This document shows, in pieces, positions 41,329 to 53,680 of a DNA stretch of 64,000 bases. Under the pieces are notes generated by a model that worked only from the letters and a program-made list of their open reading frames with translations, was not told the DNA's origin and searched no databases. The position numbers were made by a program, and so were the translations under genes. The stretch spans positions 13,344,501-13,408,500 of the forward strand of contig CM056561.1 in the NCBI GenBank assembly GCA_029721515.1. Reading direction: 5' to 3'. Every line of letters starts with the position of its first letter. Within the stretch, counting starts at the first letter, position 1. The stretch comes from Synanceia verrucosa. Taxonomy: Eukaryota > Chordata > Actinopteri > Perciformes > Synanceiidae.

Positions 41329-44300
41329 CTAAGGATATGGATAAGTCTTTTTCCCATTTTGGATTAGGTAAATGTATAGAGTCAGTCTTTGAGAGGAAAC
41401 TATACATTTTTGAGAGGTTTTCTTATTTTGGGGGGACAATTTGGCGATGTATTTGATGAATTCAGGTGGCTGTAGATCAGGTGGCTGAGAGGAGCACTGA
41501 AGTATTGGGATTCTCTTTGTAATTGTTTTTTCTACCTGCAGATATTGGAGAAAATTTCCATTCCTTATTCCAAAGGTTTGGAATAAATCTGTGGATGTCA
41601 TAAATATGTTATCTTGGAGGAGGTGGTGGAGATGAGTGACCCCCTTCTCTGCCCATGTACTGAGATAGAGAGGGGTTTTAATATTTACAAAGTCCGGGTT
41701 GTACCAAATTGGGGAGAGTACACCGGGTTGAAGTGGGGAACCTGTGATTTCAAGGGCTCTCCACCAAGCAGACAGGGTGGAGGCAATCAAAGGGTTCTTG
41801 AAGCAGGAATGATTTTTAAGAATGGAGGTGATAAAGGGTAAATCAGAAAGTTTAATATGGTTGCAGTCTAACTGTTCTAGTTTCATCCAGGAATTATGTT
41901 CTTCCTGTGAATGGATCCACTTCATAAGGTATTGTAACTGATTAGATAGGTAATAATGCAGAAAATTGGGAGCCTCCAGTCCACCTTCAGACTTATTCTT
42001 CTGGAGAGTAGCCAGGCTGATTTTGGCTTTTTTGTTCTTTGAATAGAATTTACCGATAGCTGAATCTAATGTTTGGAACCATTTTGTTGTGGGTTTAAAT
42101 GGGATCATGGAGAAGAGATAGTTGATTTGAGGTAATATTTTCATCTTAACAGTAGCTGGGAAGTGAGATGGGAAGGTTATTCCAATGGCTCAGATCACCA
42201 CATACTTTGTCCAAGAGTGGTGTGAAGTTAAAGTGGACTAGATCTGAGAGTTTGGAGGAAATATGTATGCCCAGATATCTAATGTTGCCTGTAGGGAAAG
42301 AGTAATGAGAGTTTTGGTTTGCAGGATTCCATGAGCTCTCTGTTAATGGAAGTATAATTGATTTTGACCAGTTGATGGAGTAATCTGATAGCTGTGAGAA
42401 GGTTGTAATGAGTTTACATACTTCCTTCATCGATGTTTTGGGTTTTTCTAGATAAAGTAAAATGTCATCCGGGTATAAATTAATTTTGTGTTCAGACTTC
42501 AGAGAGCAGATACCTTTGATATTGTTGTTTTGACGTACCGCTGCTGCCAATGGTTCGATAAAAATCGCAAACAGTAGGGGAGAGAGTGGACAACCTTGTC
42601 TAGTTCCCCTTTGCAAAGTGAAGCTTTGTGAAGTGATCCCATTAGTGGTGACAGTAGCTTTAGGTGAATTATACAGAGTTGAGACTCACTGGATGAATGA
42701 CTCACCGAAGCCAAATTTGCGAAGTACAGAGAAGAGAAAGGACCAATTAACTTTGTCAAAGGCTTTTTCTGCATCAAGTGATATAACGATCGCTTCTCTG
42801 TTGCAGCGTTGCGTCAAACTGATCAGATTTAGAAGCCTTCTAAAGGTGTTAGTGGAATGTCGGCCTTTAATAAATCCTGTTTGATCGTTATGAATTATTG
42901 ACGGGATAATTTTCTCCACCCTGGAGGCGAGTGCTTTAGATATAATTTTGATGTCGGTGTTGATTAGCGACAGAGGTCGATCGCTAGCAGGATGCGTGGG
43001 GTCTTTGTCTGGTTTCAATAATAACTTTATTGCAGCTGTATTCATGTGAGCACTTATATAACCATTATTTTTAATCTCCATAACTGTTCTGAAAAAAAGA
43101 GGTGCTAGCATTAGCCAGAAATGTTTGAGAAATTCAGCAGGGAAACCATCCGGACCAGGTGCTTTGCCTGCTGACATACTATCTAATGCACATTGTAATT
43201 CACTGATAGTCATTGGAGCATCTAAGATGTCTCTGCATTCAGATGTCAGTTCAGGCAGCTTTAGATTGTTGAGGAATTTGTGAATATCATCTTTGTTGGG
43301 GTTAACTGTTGCTGAATATAGCTTGTGGTAATAGCTATAAAACATCTGGTGAGGTGATTGAGTATATTTGCCAGTAGGATCTTGTAATGCTGTTATAAAA
43401 GATTTTTCTCTGTTGTGTTGAACTAAATTCGCAAGAAATTTGCCTGATTTGTTGCTATGCTCGAAATCATTGTATCTCAGTTGTTGTAGTAAAAAATCTG
43501 TTTTCTTTGATAAAATATCGTTGAGGCATAACTTTGCATCGTGCAACTCGGATCGTAATTGGTCGCTTGGGTTTAATGCATAATCCTGTGAAAGTTGGTT
43601 AATTTTTTCCTCAATATCTGTCTCTATTTGTTGTTCCTTTCTTTTCTTGTATGAAGAGCACAATATTATTTTACCTCTAATTACGGCCTTTCAGGTTTCC
43701 CAAAGTAAAGAAGGAGATGAATCTGGAGAGTCCTTATTTTTTAGAAAGTCTGCCCACTCTCTCCTTACCATTTGATCAAATTCTGGATCTTTAAGTAGAG
43801 ATATGTTGAAGCGCCAGGTCTGAGGAGGTTTATGGTCAGTGTCAGTTTGCAGACTGAGGGATATAGGTGCATGGTCACTGATGATGATTGGGTGAATTCT
43901 AGTGGAAATTTTGTGTGCGATTGAGTTATTTGAAAGGAAAAAGTCAATTCTTGAAAGTGTTTGGTGTACTGCAGAGAAGAAAGTATATTCCCTTTTTGTT
44001 GGGTTTTTGAGTCTCCAGACATCATCTAGTCCAAAATCTTTCATATAATCCCATATGGTTTGGACTGATTGTAATTGTTTTGTCTGCATTGGCATGTTCG
44101 ATCGATCTACAGAGGGATTTAAAACTATGTTAAAGTCACCTCCAATAATAGCAGTTGAGTTAGCATTTAAGTCTGATAAATGAATGAAAACAGTATGAAA
44201 GAAGGCTGGATCATCACTATTAGGAGGATACAGATTGGCAATTGTGTATTGTTTATCAAAAATTGTTGTTTGAATAATAATGTATCTGCCCTCTGGGTCT

Positions 44301-44560
44301 GTTATCGAACAGTTTAAGGTAAACGGGACTCTCTTGTGGATTAGAATAGAGACTCCTCTTTGTCTGCTGTTATAACAAGATGAAAATATGATATTATAAT
44401 TTGAATCTGTAAGAGATTTCTCTTCTGATTGTAGTAGATGTGTCTCTTGCAAAAAGAGAATATCTGCTTTTAGTTTAGATACATAGTCCAGGATGTTAAT
44501 TCTTTTTGTCTGTGAGCTTATGCCATGTACGTTCCAGGAAACTAAGTTTAACTTAGACAT
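41329..44560 (-). pseudogene. Tx1/L1-like ORF2: endonuclease, reverse transcriptase, C-terminus
   Basis: The endonuclease (44560-43691) starts MSKLNLVSWNVHGISS, with ADILFLQETHL, AIIGGDFNIVL and IHPIIISDHAPISLSL. An in-frame TGA follows, then the RT frame (43663-42686, same frame): ILDAPMTISELQCALDSM, GKAPGPDGFPAEFLK, ASDRPLSLINTDIKI, FIKGRHSTNTFRRLL, VISLDAEKAFDKVNW. A second in-frame TGA precedes QRGTRQGCPLSPLLFAIFIEP. The catalytic box reads YPDD (NLYPDDILLYL) instead of the usual YADD. One frameshift at about 42146 leads to the C-terminal region. Confidence 0.92.
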
Positions 44561-45029
44561 AAGAAGAGAGGATGTTCAGCCACTGAGTTAGTGACAGTGT
44601 AATGTAAATAGAATGTTGCGGTTTGTGAGCTGTGAATGTCTCAGAGCTGTGAATGTCAGGATGGTGGGGTGTAAGGTGTTGGTTAAAGACCTTGTAGATG
44701 TTAGGGACAGATGTATACAATGTGTCATGATATGTATCATAAAAAGGCACCATAAAGCCTGTGAAACTAACAACAAACACATTGTGACACACAAAATCAT
44801 AACAAACAAAGAGGAGTGAGTGTGAGAGAGAGGGGTACATGGAGATTTAGCACAGAGAGGGAGAGAAAGAAGAATAAAAGAAGGGAAGGGATCCCTAGTG
44901 GGGGGTGACGTTTGGTGAGACTTGTGAGATTTGATTGCTTTCTATGTATTTCTAACTAACGAGTGATATATTTAAAAATCTGAGCCATTTGTTTTTTGTG
45001 GTTACTTATCTTTTCCTTAGAAGGGCCAG
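44561..45029 (-). other. Spacer between Tx1/L1-like ORF1 and ORF2
   Basis: Simple purine-rich tracts on the plus strand (44820-44890) and short chance ORFs. No domain. Confidence 0.5.
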
Positions 45030-45900
45030 GGGGTGATGGAGGATTCCCTGAACACTGGCCATCTATGTAGAGTTTGTCCACCACAAATGCAGTCTGCCTC
45101 GCTGTCTGTGCTCTTTCATAATAGGAAACAAGACTTTGCGCCTCTCGTTAATTTCCCGTGGAAACTGGCCATTCATCCTGAATGGCTTTCCTTTCAGTTT
45201 TCGTCCTTTGCTCTTGACAAGCTCTTTTTGCTTAAAGTGCTCGAATTTCGCGATGATAGGACAGTGGCGGTCTCCTCTTCGGGGTCCGAGCCGGTGAACG
45301 CGGTGGAAAGTTATTCACAGTCTCTTTTGGGATTTTAAGAGCCGATGCCATGAAGTTTTTAACTAGGGACTCTGGGTCATCCGGTGTGGATTCTGGAATA
45401 CCCGACAAGATCAGGTTGTCCCGCATGCTCCTCGTCTGGATGTCAAGGACGGTCTCCAGCAGAGATTTATTCTCTTTTTTAAGGATATTTACCTCTGAAG
45501 TGACGGCTGTCAGTGTGGAGCGGAGCTCGGTGTTGTCCCTCTGCAGGTCAGATATCTGCTGGTGAGTAAACTCCAGGCTTTTTATTGATCGATTCGAGGA
45601 CGCTTATCTGGACATCTGTGGTCTCAAGGTCCTGTGTATCAGTAGAGGAGTCTGAGAGAGGAGTTTTCTTCCTCTTGTTTGGGTTGTCCCGGCAAGTTTT
45701 GGTGTTGGAGTCTTCCATGGCGCACCGAAAGAAATAATCGTCGATGAAGTCTTCAAGATCCTCCACCTTGAGTGAAGCTATGTACAGCTTTGTCAATCTA
45801 ACTTAATTGGGCTGATTAAAGCGCGAAGTAAGTCGGCAAAGACAGTATTTTGCTAAATGTTAGTCTAGCAGCTGGGGGCCACCATGTTGAATCTCGCAGA
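45030..45900 (-). pseudogene. Tx1/L1-like ORF1, broken
   Basis: N-terminal frame (45796-45548): LKVEDLEDFIDDYFFRCAMEDS, lysine/serine-rich, then a coiled-coil region. The RNA-binding-type part is MRDNLILSGIPESTPDDPES (45426-45232 frame). The C-terminal QFPREINERRKVLFPIMKEH and VDKLYIDG region is near 45165-45060. Frameshifts separate the parts. The 5' end carries CAACATGGTGGCCCCC on the minus strand, similar to the 5' end at about 60310. Confidence 0.8.
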
Positions 45901-45974
45901 TCTCACAGCATCTCAGCCTCCACAGCATCTCAGCCTCCAAACGTTTCAAACGTTTGTAAAAGCAGTCTGCATGC

Positions 45975-46445
45975 TGTGATAGAAATTTAGCAGAATGTGT
46001 CAGAAGCTGTTATGTCTGAACTCATGATGATGTTGCCAGAAGTTATCTTGTTTAGAGAACAGTGTGTGTGCAGTATGCCTTTTCCTCACCATCAGGCCTG
46101 ATAGACATATGGACTCTGCCTACATTAAAACATTCAGCATGTTCGTTTATCACTATGACGGTATTGCTTGTCAGCAGGAACTCACGTACGCATGTATGTA
46201 TCAGAAGTGCATAAATACTGTTTTTCCTGACATTCTGGATGGGCATTCACTCACAACGCTCTGAGCTGTGTGTTTGAAATCTCATCTCTGTTCTGCAGAC
46301 AGAAAATAAAAGAGCAACTTTCTCTGGGCAACTGAATCAGTGAAGTTTATTCACGGGACTCTTGTGTAGTTAAAGAACCCTGTGGAAATTAAAACATCCT
46401 GACAGAATATTTCCACAACAATTTTGGTGTCAGAATTTTGGGATC
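45975..46445 (+). repeat. ERV 5' LTR and primer-binding site
   Basis: 446-bp LTR with AATAAAAGAG near 46304 as a polyadenylation signal. Four bases after the LTR comes TGGTGTCAG (46425-46433), matching the complement of a tRNA-Leu 3' end (..CTGACACCA). The match is weaker beyond that. Confidence 0.8.
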
Positions 46446-49400
46446 ATTCAAGAGGGCTGACTTTTTTTTTTAACCTGGGTTGACGAACCCGTTCTTGCCA
46501 CACAAAAATCCGAGGAGGAGGACCCGGCGTCCTGGAGCCTGTGGCTGACTTCGCAACGATCTGCACAAGGACAACACCCGCTGAGATGTTGACATTCCAT
46601 TTATTATCATCCTTTCCTGATTCTGAGGTCCAGTATTGTTGCTCCTAAGAAAGAGATAAATTGTGGGACTAATTTTATATACAAATTGAATCACCTCTGT
46701 TTTAAAATAATTGTAGAGTAGAATTGCGTCTGTCTAAAATAAGTGTTGAATACCGAGTCTTAGATCTTGTATGACGGTCGTTGGACTGTCCTTGGTCTGG
46801 ATATTCGAAGACAGTCAGAGACTGTAGAATTGTGTCTGTCTAAAATAAGTGTTGAATCCCGAGTCTTAGATCTTGTATGACGGTCGATGGACTGTCCTTG
46901 GACTGTATATGGTAAAGTACCGAGTCTAGGACTTGAAGACTGCAAAACAAGATCAGGTGTTTCTTTTTTTTTTATAATACAGAGTCTGGGACTCGAAGAT
47001 GGCAAAATGAGATCAGGTTTTGAAGTCCTGTGAATTTTGTGCGTAAAAAGTGTGAGTTTTGAGCCAGAGGCCTAAAAACTGTTCACTGTTTTCTGTCAGG
47101 GACAGGCCGAGTCAGGGACTCGGAAAAGGAAGCTATAGCATTGAGATAAGAGCTCTGAAAAAGTAAAAAAAAAAAAAAAAAGCACCAACTGGCCCTATTG
47201 CGGAAGCCATGAAGAGAAAATATGGGGAAGATAGTGTGCAGTATCTTCAATGTTGAGTGAACATTTAGCAGAAATCAGTTGTTACAACTTAAAGGGAACT
47301 TAAGAAGGGTAAAGTAAAGCTGCTTTGAGAACAAAAATGAATCAAATATGTTTTCCTTAAAAGGTTAAAGGAGTTCGGAGTATCACAACGTTACCCTCAT
47401 CTACCCAGACATCACAGGCGCCTGAAAAGCTCAAAAGGTAAGCACAAACCTAGAATTGTGCATATTGACTATAACTAAAACTTGATGTCTGGTGTAGGTG
47501 ATGTTTAGTTTAAAGTGAATCAATAAATATTATATTAAAGTAAAAGAGAAATAAGAGAAATGAGAAAGGGAGGTTGAAGTCCTCACCTAAGAATATCATG
47601 CGCAAAAAAGAAGAAAAAGAGAACTAAAATACACGTATTGGGTTTAAATTGTGTGGGATGGGTCTTTCTTCAAGAGTTAAAAGAAAAGGAGGCCGGTGAA
47701 ACAAAACTCTGAAGACTGAGTGTGAGTATTACTTTTGGGGTGGGTTTGGCGCATGATTTGAGGTGTATTAAAACTGTTAGTGAGACTGGGTTAGGACCCC
47801 CAGTAGTCAGCCGCAGTATAGTCACCAGGACTTTCTGTAGAAGCTTGCTGACTAGGTCTCCTAACAAGGCATTGCGTCCATACACTTGAAGTTGTGAGAG
47901 TGTATAGTGTTTTTTTATGTACAACCGAAGTAAGTCCATAAATTATGGCAATTAAAGGAGCAGGCAAGTTCAAAATTTGTGAGAAGGAGTAGTTTTGTAT
48001 GTATTTAGAAGGCATTAATCCCAAATACCATAAGAAAAACAGGAAATAAGTGGATAAATTGAAGCAGAATTTAAAAAAAAAAGGTTGATTTCCAGGGGAT
48101 GATGCTCTGCTAACTTTGAGAGAGTTTGAGTATAAGTTAATACAAGACTCAGACAGACGACTCTGATGAACACAGATACAGAGGGAGAGACAGAACGACC
48201 TAGAGAAGATAAAAAAAACCCAGAAAGGAAGCATAAATGGTCGCAGACTTTTAAACTAAATTCTAGAGTCTCACAAGAAATCAGTCAAATTCAGACTTCT
48301 ATACAAGGGAAGAATAACTTAGACCCTAAGCAAACTAATGGTATGAGAGAAGGGTTAACTTACACATTTTCCACATTTTCATTCACATAGCCATGAGCAC
48401 AAGATAACACACTCCGCACCTAGCCATCCTCCTCTTTCTCATGATCAAACGCTCTGTGCATTTTTCCCTCCGCCTAGAGAGAACGATAACCATCTATTAA
48501 TAGATTTAATGGCCCAACTTCAGGCCCAATTGCGAGCAAAACTAGATGCCAGAAACAGGAACCACAGGTCAGCATTTGCCACCACATGTGCCTCTGATTG
48601 CTCAAACTTAAGGCCACTGATATGCTATCAGTTGAGCCAAGAGAAAGAAAAAGTTTTAGCTTCTGTCTATATTAAATGAAATCAATCACTATTGCATTGT
48701 TATCATTTTCCACATGCCTGTGCAATGAACAATCGTTTGCTGCTGATACTTGCAATGAAGACCAGCGTACACATAGTCGCGGACATACAGGATGCTACTG
48801 AACATGCAATGAAGAATTGCTTACACCTGTGATTTAGGTCTCCAAAAGGGGGACACCACACTGTCTCCCACCTGGTTGTGCCGTACCCTAAAAGGTGGTG
48901 GTCACTTGCAGTTTGGGGGCCTGCAAAGCTGGTCACAGCCTGATGGATGCTGCACAATGCAGGATTTACATTTCCTACTTCTGTTGATTGATATGAAGAA
49001 ACCATGTCAAAAGGGGAAATGTTAAATTGAATATGATTCTATGATGGTATGTTAAACATTTCTCTGACTTTATGTGTTCTACTTCAGTCTCAATCACTGG
49101 CTGTTTGTTTTTAATGAATTATAATGAATAGCTGACCTTGATACTGTGATAACAAGCAAAAGCCTTTTTCTGTCTCCCACTTGAACCTGAGATTAGAGAT
49201 GTGTTCTCATTCACATTCAGAGGTCAACAGCACAGATACACTCGATTATTCAGCACCATTCCATTCGGATGTTTCTGAAAAAGGGCTGCAGGGAAAAAAG
49301 GGGGGAGGAAGGCAGGTACTGATGTACTACAATTCAAAACAGACACTGTAGAAAACAGATAACCACCATGCACACAACATGCTGAAGAAGCAAAAGCTAT

Positions 49401-49500
49401 CACAAAAACAGAACGCATAGTCAGATATCAGTCACTGACTGTACTGACAACACATAGCCTAACATTAAACTGAGAGCTGATTTACAGAATGAGCCCTTTA
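46446..49500 (+). pseudogene. ERV leader, gag and early pol region, decayed
   Basis: The leader holds a ~104-bp imperfect tandem duplication (46735-46838 and 46839-46920). Downstream there is no long frame. Short remnants at 48440-48560 (a MAQLQAQLRAKLDARN stretch) look gag-like. 48690-49210 shows no recognisable retroviral motif and may include another insertion. I cannot place protease or the RT core. Confidence 0.45.
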
Positions 49501-49729
49501 ACCATCCAGACAAAAGAACTGTATTTACTGATGGTTGCTGTTTATGGCACCCACAAAATGGACTACAGACAGGATATGCTGTATTTTAGGTGCCAAACAT
49601 GAAATGACTACTGTATGTGACTCTGACCTCTGACAGACTACAGACTTCACCCTCAGCACAGAGAGCAGGACTGAAAACATTGAAGTGCTGAAAGCAGCTC
49701 AGGGACAGATTGTAGGCTCAATATATGCA
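49501..49729 (+). pseudogene. pol: ERV RNase H remnant
   Basis: The frame reads an FTDGCC start motif of retroviral RNase H at about 49525, then disabled sequence, then ALKAAQGQIV-like helix remnants near 49695. It is cut by a MITE at 49730. Confidence 0.55.
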
Positions 49730-50283
49730 CACTGTAAGAAAAGATACACAATATTTACTCAATAAAAATTAGATAACAGACAAGCAATATTGTTTATTAG
49801 ATTTCACAAGGTTCGGTATTGAGTAAATATTAATTAAATGATGCCCCTAATAGTTATCCATTGAGTAGATTCAAACAGAAGACAGTACATAGTCAATTAT
49901 AACCTAAACAAGAATATTGAGTTGATTTGAAAAAGATAAACTCCCTAATGTGGAAATACTACTAATATAAATTAATTCCACGAGTGAGTGATATATACTG
50001 TAATTGTGTAATAGTCATCTACATTAATCTGCACATTGATTTGAAAGTGATCAATGCACTGAATTTAGTCTAAATATTCTTTTCCTTTTTAAGAATATCC
50101 AGTCTATGGCCCAGGAAGTACAGAACTTAAGAAATACTCAAATAAGAATTTTATTTAGTATTAACAATTCATTTTTGTGCTTTAGGCACGTTGCCCCACA
50201 TCCATGTACACAATCATATTGAATGTGTTTCACCTAATACATTAATTCAGATCTACATGACCACAGAATTATTTCTTACAGTG
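49730..50283. mobile_element. MITE-like element with 12-bp terminal inverted repeats
   Basis: CACTGTAAGAAA (49730-49741) is perfectly inverted at 50272-50283 (TTTCTTACAGTG). The 554-bp interior is AT-rich and non-coding. It lies within the ERV pol gene. No convincing target duplication, so the superfamily is open. Confidence 0.6.
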
Positions 50284-50369
50284 AACTGACTCTTTTTGGT
50301 TAATCAGCACATTATGTGCAGTTTGTAAGGTTTTTTTTTTTTTTTTAATTAATCACTATCTACCTAGGT

Positions 50370-50640
50370 TTGGCAGGCCCAAGGTCAAGTTGAAAGAGTA
50401 AAATTTGCAAAAATCTGTGCAGATTCCAAATTAATCTCAGTTAAGGCCTTGCTTATTGCTTTGATGTCTATCAGAGCCTCCACCAACAATAGTATAGGGT
50501 TTTTACCGTTCAAACTTTGACAGGACACGTTTGAGGGTCCTGCAATAGTGGGTCTCAGGGGGACGCCTCTAGACCTCACAAAACTTGATCATGTGTCAAT
50601 ACTATGGTGCACTAACTGTACTGGTAGCCTCTCTCCATAC
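50370..50640 (+). pseudogene. pol: ERV integrase remnant, core C-terminal part
   Basis: Reads QVERVKFAKICADSKL, then LLIALMSIRASTNNSIG. The position and motifs are those of the region after the catalytic glutamate of gammaretrovirus-like integrases. The catalytic part is absent or unreadable. Unrelated sequence begins at about 50660. Confidence 0.6.
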
Positions 50641-51470
50641 AGGTACAGGAAAAGAGTGACAACAGAGGATGACGACAACAACATTCGGGTAAGGGTGTGA
50701 GACCCTCCGATTGGATAGAGGACACAAAAGGTACCACCTAAATCAGCGTGCTAAAGCCTCCATATCCACTAGAACAAGGGTGTCAAACTCTATTTCATCG
50801 AAGGTCACGTTAGCGTTATGGCTATTATTGGTTTTTGGTAATGACTTTGAACTATCCATATATTTTAAGTATAACTAGGCTAAATGTTTCTGATATACAA
50901 CTGTAGCGTTGAAAACAGCAAGGTCACTATATAGACTCATTAATATCTCACAGGCGGGATGTTAGTGAAGTTTACAAAAGACTGAAGATTGAACGCAGAT
51001 ATCAGTCCAGTTGGTCCTTCAGAATAAACTCTATAGATCTCTCATTGGCTCATTGTCTTTCTACATAAATAGTCAAGCTTGCACTGAGTATTTATTCTTA
51101 TACATACGGTATGTCAAAATAAAGGTCTCACGTTAATAAACACAGTTCTTTGAACAGACAAAAACACCGAAGGGCTTTTATTTTGAAATTAGAGCAGGAA
51201 GTCTTGAGTAAAATAACTTAATGGATTGTTTTATCTATGTTTGCTATTGTTGCTTGTTGTGTTGTTTTGCTATTATTGTATTTTGCAGACACACTGGAGG
51301 CAGGTGGAAATGAGACATCCAGGATACAGACAGCCAGTTTAACCAGTGTACCTCAAAAGGGGTCAGATTGATTTCAGCTGTTAAATAAGATGGCCCAGTG
51401 TTCTGCTGAAATGGAGGGACTGTTGTCCATCCCACCACCAGGATCTGACGACGAGCAATGATGTTATTAA
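50641..51470. other. Insertion-like stretch inside ERV pol, not identified
   Basis: It separates two integrase pieces. It contains AGGGTGTCAAACTC near 50777, a word often seen at the ends of hAT-type fish repeats, and CAAAATAAAGGTCTCACG near 51115. No inverted repeat pair or coding frame is seen. Possibly one or two non-autonomous elements. Confidence 0.35.
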
Positions 51471-51780
51471 AGGGGTGCCATCACTGAGACAACAAGTGGC
51501 TGCTGCACTCCCTGGTCAAGCTGAAGGTCCACTGCATCAGCTCCAACCAGGGGACTACGTGGTTGTGAAAGACTTCAGGAGGAAAAGATGGAACCACAGA
51601 CGCTGGCAAGGCCCGTTCCAGATCCTCCTCATGACACACACAGCAGTGAAGGTTGCAAAAAGAGCAACATGAATCTACACGTCCCACTGCAAAAGTACCA
51701 GCTCCAACTGACCCACCACCTGGAGATCCACAATATCAGGAGGAGGTTAAAGCGCTCCCTGCTACATGTGACGTGTCAAG
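51471..51780 (+). pseudogene. pol: ERV integrase C-terminal domain
   Basis: The open frame 51475-51672 reads LQPGDYVVVKDFRRKRW and RWQGPFQILL, the C-terminal DNA-binding domain of gammaretrovirus-like integrases, then THTAVKVAKRAT. It ends in a TGA near 51670. A matching piece exists at 55480-55690. Confidence 0.8.
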
Positions 51781-52585
51781 TCACCAACTGAACAGATGGT
51801 GAAAGTAAACGCTCTGTTCCAATGAAACCATGCTGCCAGAACAGCGGACAAGAAACAAAGAAATCTAAAGACATCTGCACCAGCATACAGTCAACTTTTC
51901 AACATTTTCATAAATATTCATGTCATTCATGTGATTATAATGCCTTTATGATGATTCTAATGTCTGTTTATTCTGTGTTACAACCAGGTTCACTGCAAGC
52001 TGAGAATGGTGATCGTTCCCATGGAGACCACAGAGGTGTTTTCCCCTCATCTGACACGAATGGAGTTTTTCTCCTCTGGGCTCCATGAGAGGGTCATTCA
52101 GGAATTTTTCCCGAGAAAAGGGTTTTTGCCTGGATCTGCGGTGTAACCATTGATAGGTGTGACCTCTGAGAAGAACTGAGATGCATTGGATCTGTTTGTT
52201 TTACAGCATGGACATTTGAGAATCATGAAGTTATAATGACTTGGTGAGGCGACTGCCCGATGGCCTGTATAGGCCCGGGAACAGGTTCTCACTCTAGATT
52301 TTTTCTTTCATCCTGTTTTAGGATGATGATTGTTATCTGTACTAATTAATATACAGTAATGTAATAGCACTTGTGTAATTCTAGAATCCCTGTTCTGTCT
52401 GTCTCAGCTTTGCTATAGCCAGAGAGTTCTATTCTCGTAAGAACAAATGCAACTTTTTTTCTCTGTTACTGACATCTTAATGTTGTTTGATCTTAAGACC
52501 CTGCAGAAGGTTCAATCTGATGTGTGATGCTTTCAGTAAACTTTGTATTTACGTAGTTGTTCCTATAGGAACAAAAGGGAGGAAA
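51781..52585 (+). other. ERV region between integrase and 3' LTR, no envelope gene recognised
   Basis: About 800 bp without an envelope-like frame. It is shared with the second ERV fragment (55780-56400), so it is an element feature, not a local accident. It ends in the purine tract AAAAGGGAGGAAA immediately before the 3' LTR at 52586. Confidence 0.6.
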
Positions 52586-53148
52586 TGTGATAGAAATTTA
52601 GCAGAATGTGTCAGAAGCTGTTATGTTTGAACTCATGATGATGTTGCCAGAAGTTATCTTGTTTAGAGAACAGTGTGTGTGCAGTATGCCTTTTCCTCAC
52701 CATCAGGCCTGATAGACATGTGGACTCTGCCTACATTAAAACATACAGCATGTTCGTTTATCACTATGACGGTATTGCTTGTCAGCAGGAACTCACGTAC
52801 GCATGTATGTATCAGAAGTGCATAAATACAGTTTTTCCTGACAATCTGGATGGGCATTCACTCACAACGCTCTGAGCTGTGTGTTTGAAATCTCATCTCT
52901 GTTCTGCAGACAGATAATAAAAGAGCAACTTTCTCTGGGCAACTGAATCAGTGAAGTTTATTCATGGGACTCTTGTGTAGTTAAAGAACCCTGTGGAAAT
53001 TAAAACATCCTGACAGAATATTTCCACAACAATGGATGGTGCTTGAATTTATACACTTGTGGCCATGGAAGTGATTGGAACACCTGTGTATTTTTACTAA
53101 ACAAACTAGACTAAAACAAACAGGTTTCCAAAAGAACTAGTATAACTA

Positions 53149-53680
53149 CACTGCCTGGCCAAAAAAAAAGTCGCCACCAAAAAAAGGTCACACACTCTAA
53201 TATTTCGTCGGACCGCCTTTAGCTTTGATTATGCGCTGTGGCATTGTTTTGATAAGCTTCTGCAATTTCACAAGATTTATTTCCATCCAGTGCTGCATTC
53301 ATTTTTCACCAAGATCTTGCATTGATGATGGTGGAGTCTGACCGCTGCATAAAGCCTTCTCCAGCACATCCCAGAGATTCTCAGTGGGGTTAAGGTCTGG
53401 ACTCTGTGGTGAAAATGATGCGTCATGCTCCCTGAACCACTCTTTCACTATCTGAGCCCGATGAATCCTGACATTGTCATCTTGGAATATGCCCGTGCCA
53501 TCAGGAAAGAAAAAAATCCATTGATGGAATAGCTTGGTCATTCAGTATATTCAGGTAGTCAGCTGACCTCATTCTTTGAGCACATATTGTTGCTGTACCT
53601 GCAGTAGTTATCCAATAGGAGGCTCGTACCTATTTGCTTAGTCAAATCTAGGTGGCAACTTTTTTTTTGGCCAGGCAGTG
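53149..53680 (-). mobile_element. Internally deleted Tc1-like transposon (Tc1-C)
   Basis: Terminal inverted repeats CACTGCCTGGCCAAAAAAAA and its inverse (ending 53680), flanked by TA (53147-53148 and 53681-53682). The minus-strand frame 53541-53299 keeps only the end of the transposase: second Asp region IFQDDNVRIHRAQIV and third region SPQSPDLNPTENLWDVLE. The DNA-binding domain and first Asp are deleted, so this is a 532-bp non-autonomous copy. Confidence 0.88.

Larger units (their letters stand above)
39601..45900 (-). mobile_element. Tx1/L1-like LINE, near full length
   Basis: On the minus strand: 5' end near 45900, ORF1 (about 45800-45030, broken), a spacer, ORF2 with endonuclease and RT (44560-41329), then a long G-rich 3' UTR (41328 to about 39601). 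ORF2 has only two in-frame stops and one frameshift. A related ORF1 fragment lies at 59640-60320. The exact 3' end and target duplication were not found. Confidence 0.88.
45975..53031 (+). mobile_element. Endogenous retrovirus (class I-like), decayed interior
   Basis: LTRs 45975-46420 and 52586-53031 are both 446 bp, begin TGTGATAG and end ACAACA, and differ at about seven or eight sites by eye. A primer site resembling tRNA-Leu (TGGTGTCAG) follows the 5' LTR, and a purine tract precedes the 3' LTR. Remnants of gag, RNase H (about 49500-49740) and integrase (50370-50600, 51475-51690) are visible. No envelope gene was recognised between integrase and 3' LTR. This is an old, non-functional copy. 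Confidence 0.85.

Noticed and set aside
39612..41456. Long proline- or glycine-rich ORFs on both strands (up to 245 codons)
   Set aside because: They overlap on opposite strands, follow from extreme GC/C-run composition with few stops, and lie in the 3' UTR of the Tx1/L1-like LINE.
46064..46264. Repeated 66-codon ORF (also at 52675-52875)
   Set aside because: Both are within the two ERV LTRs; the conservation reflects LTR duplication.
50777..51470. A complete hAT-type transposon inside the ERV
   Set aside because: Only one suggestive end-like word was found; no inverted partner and no 8-bp duplication.
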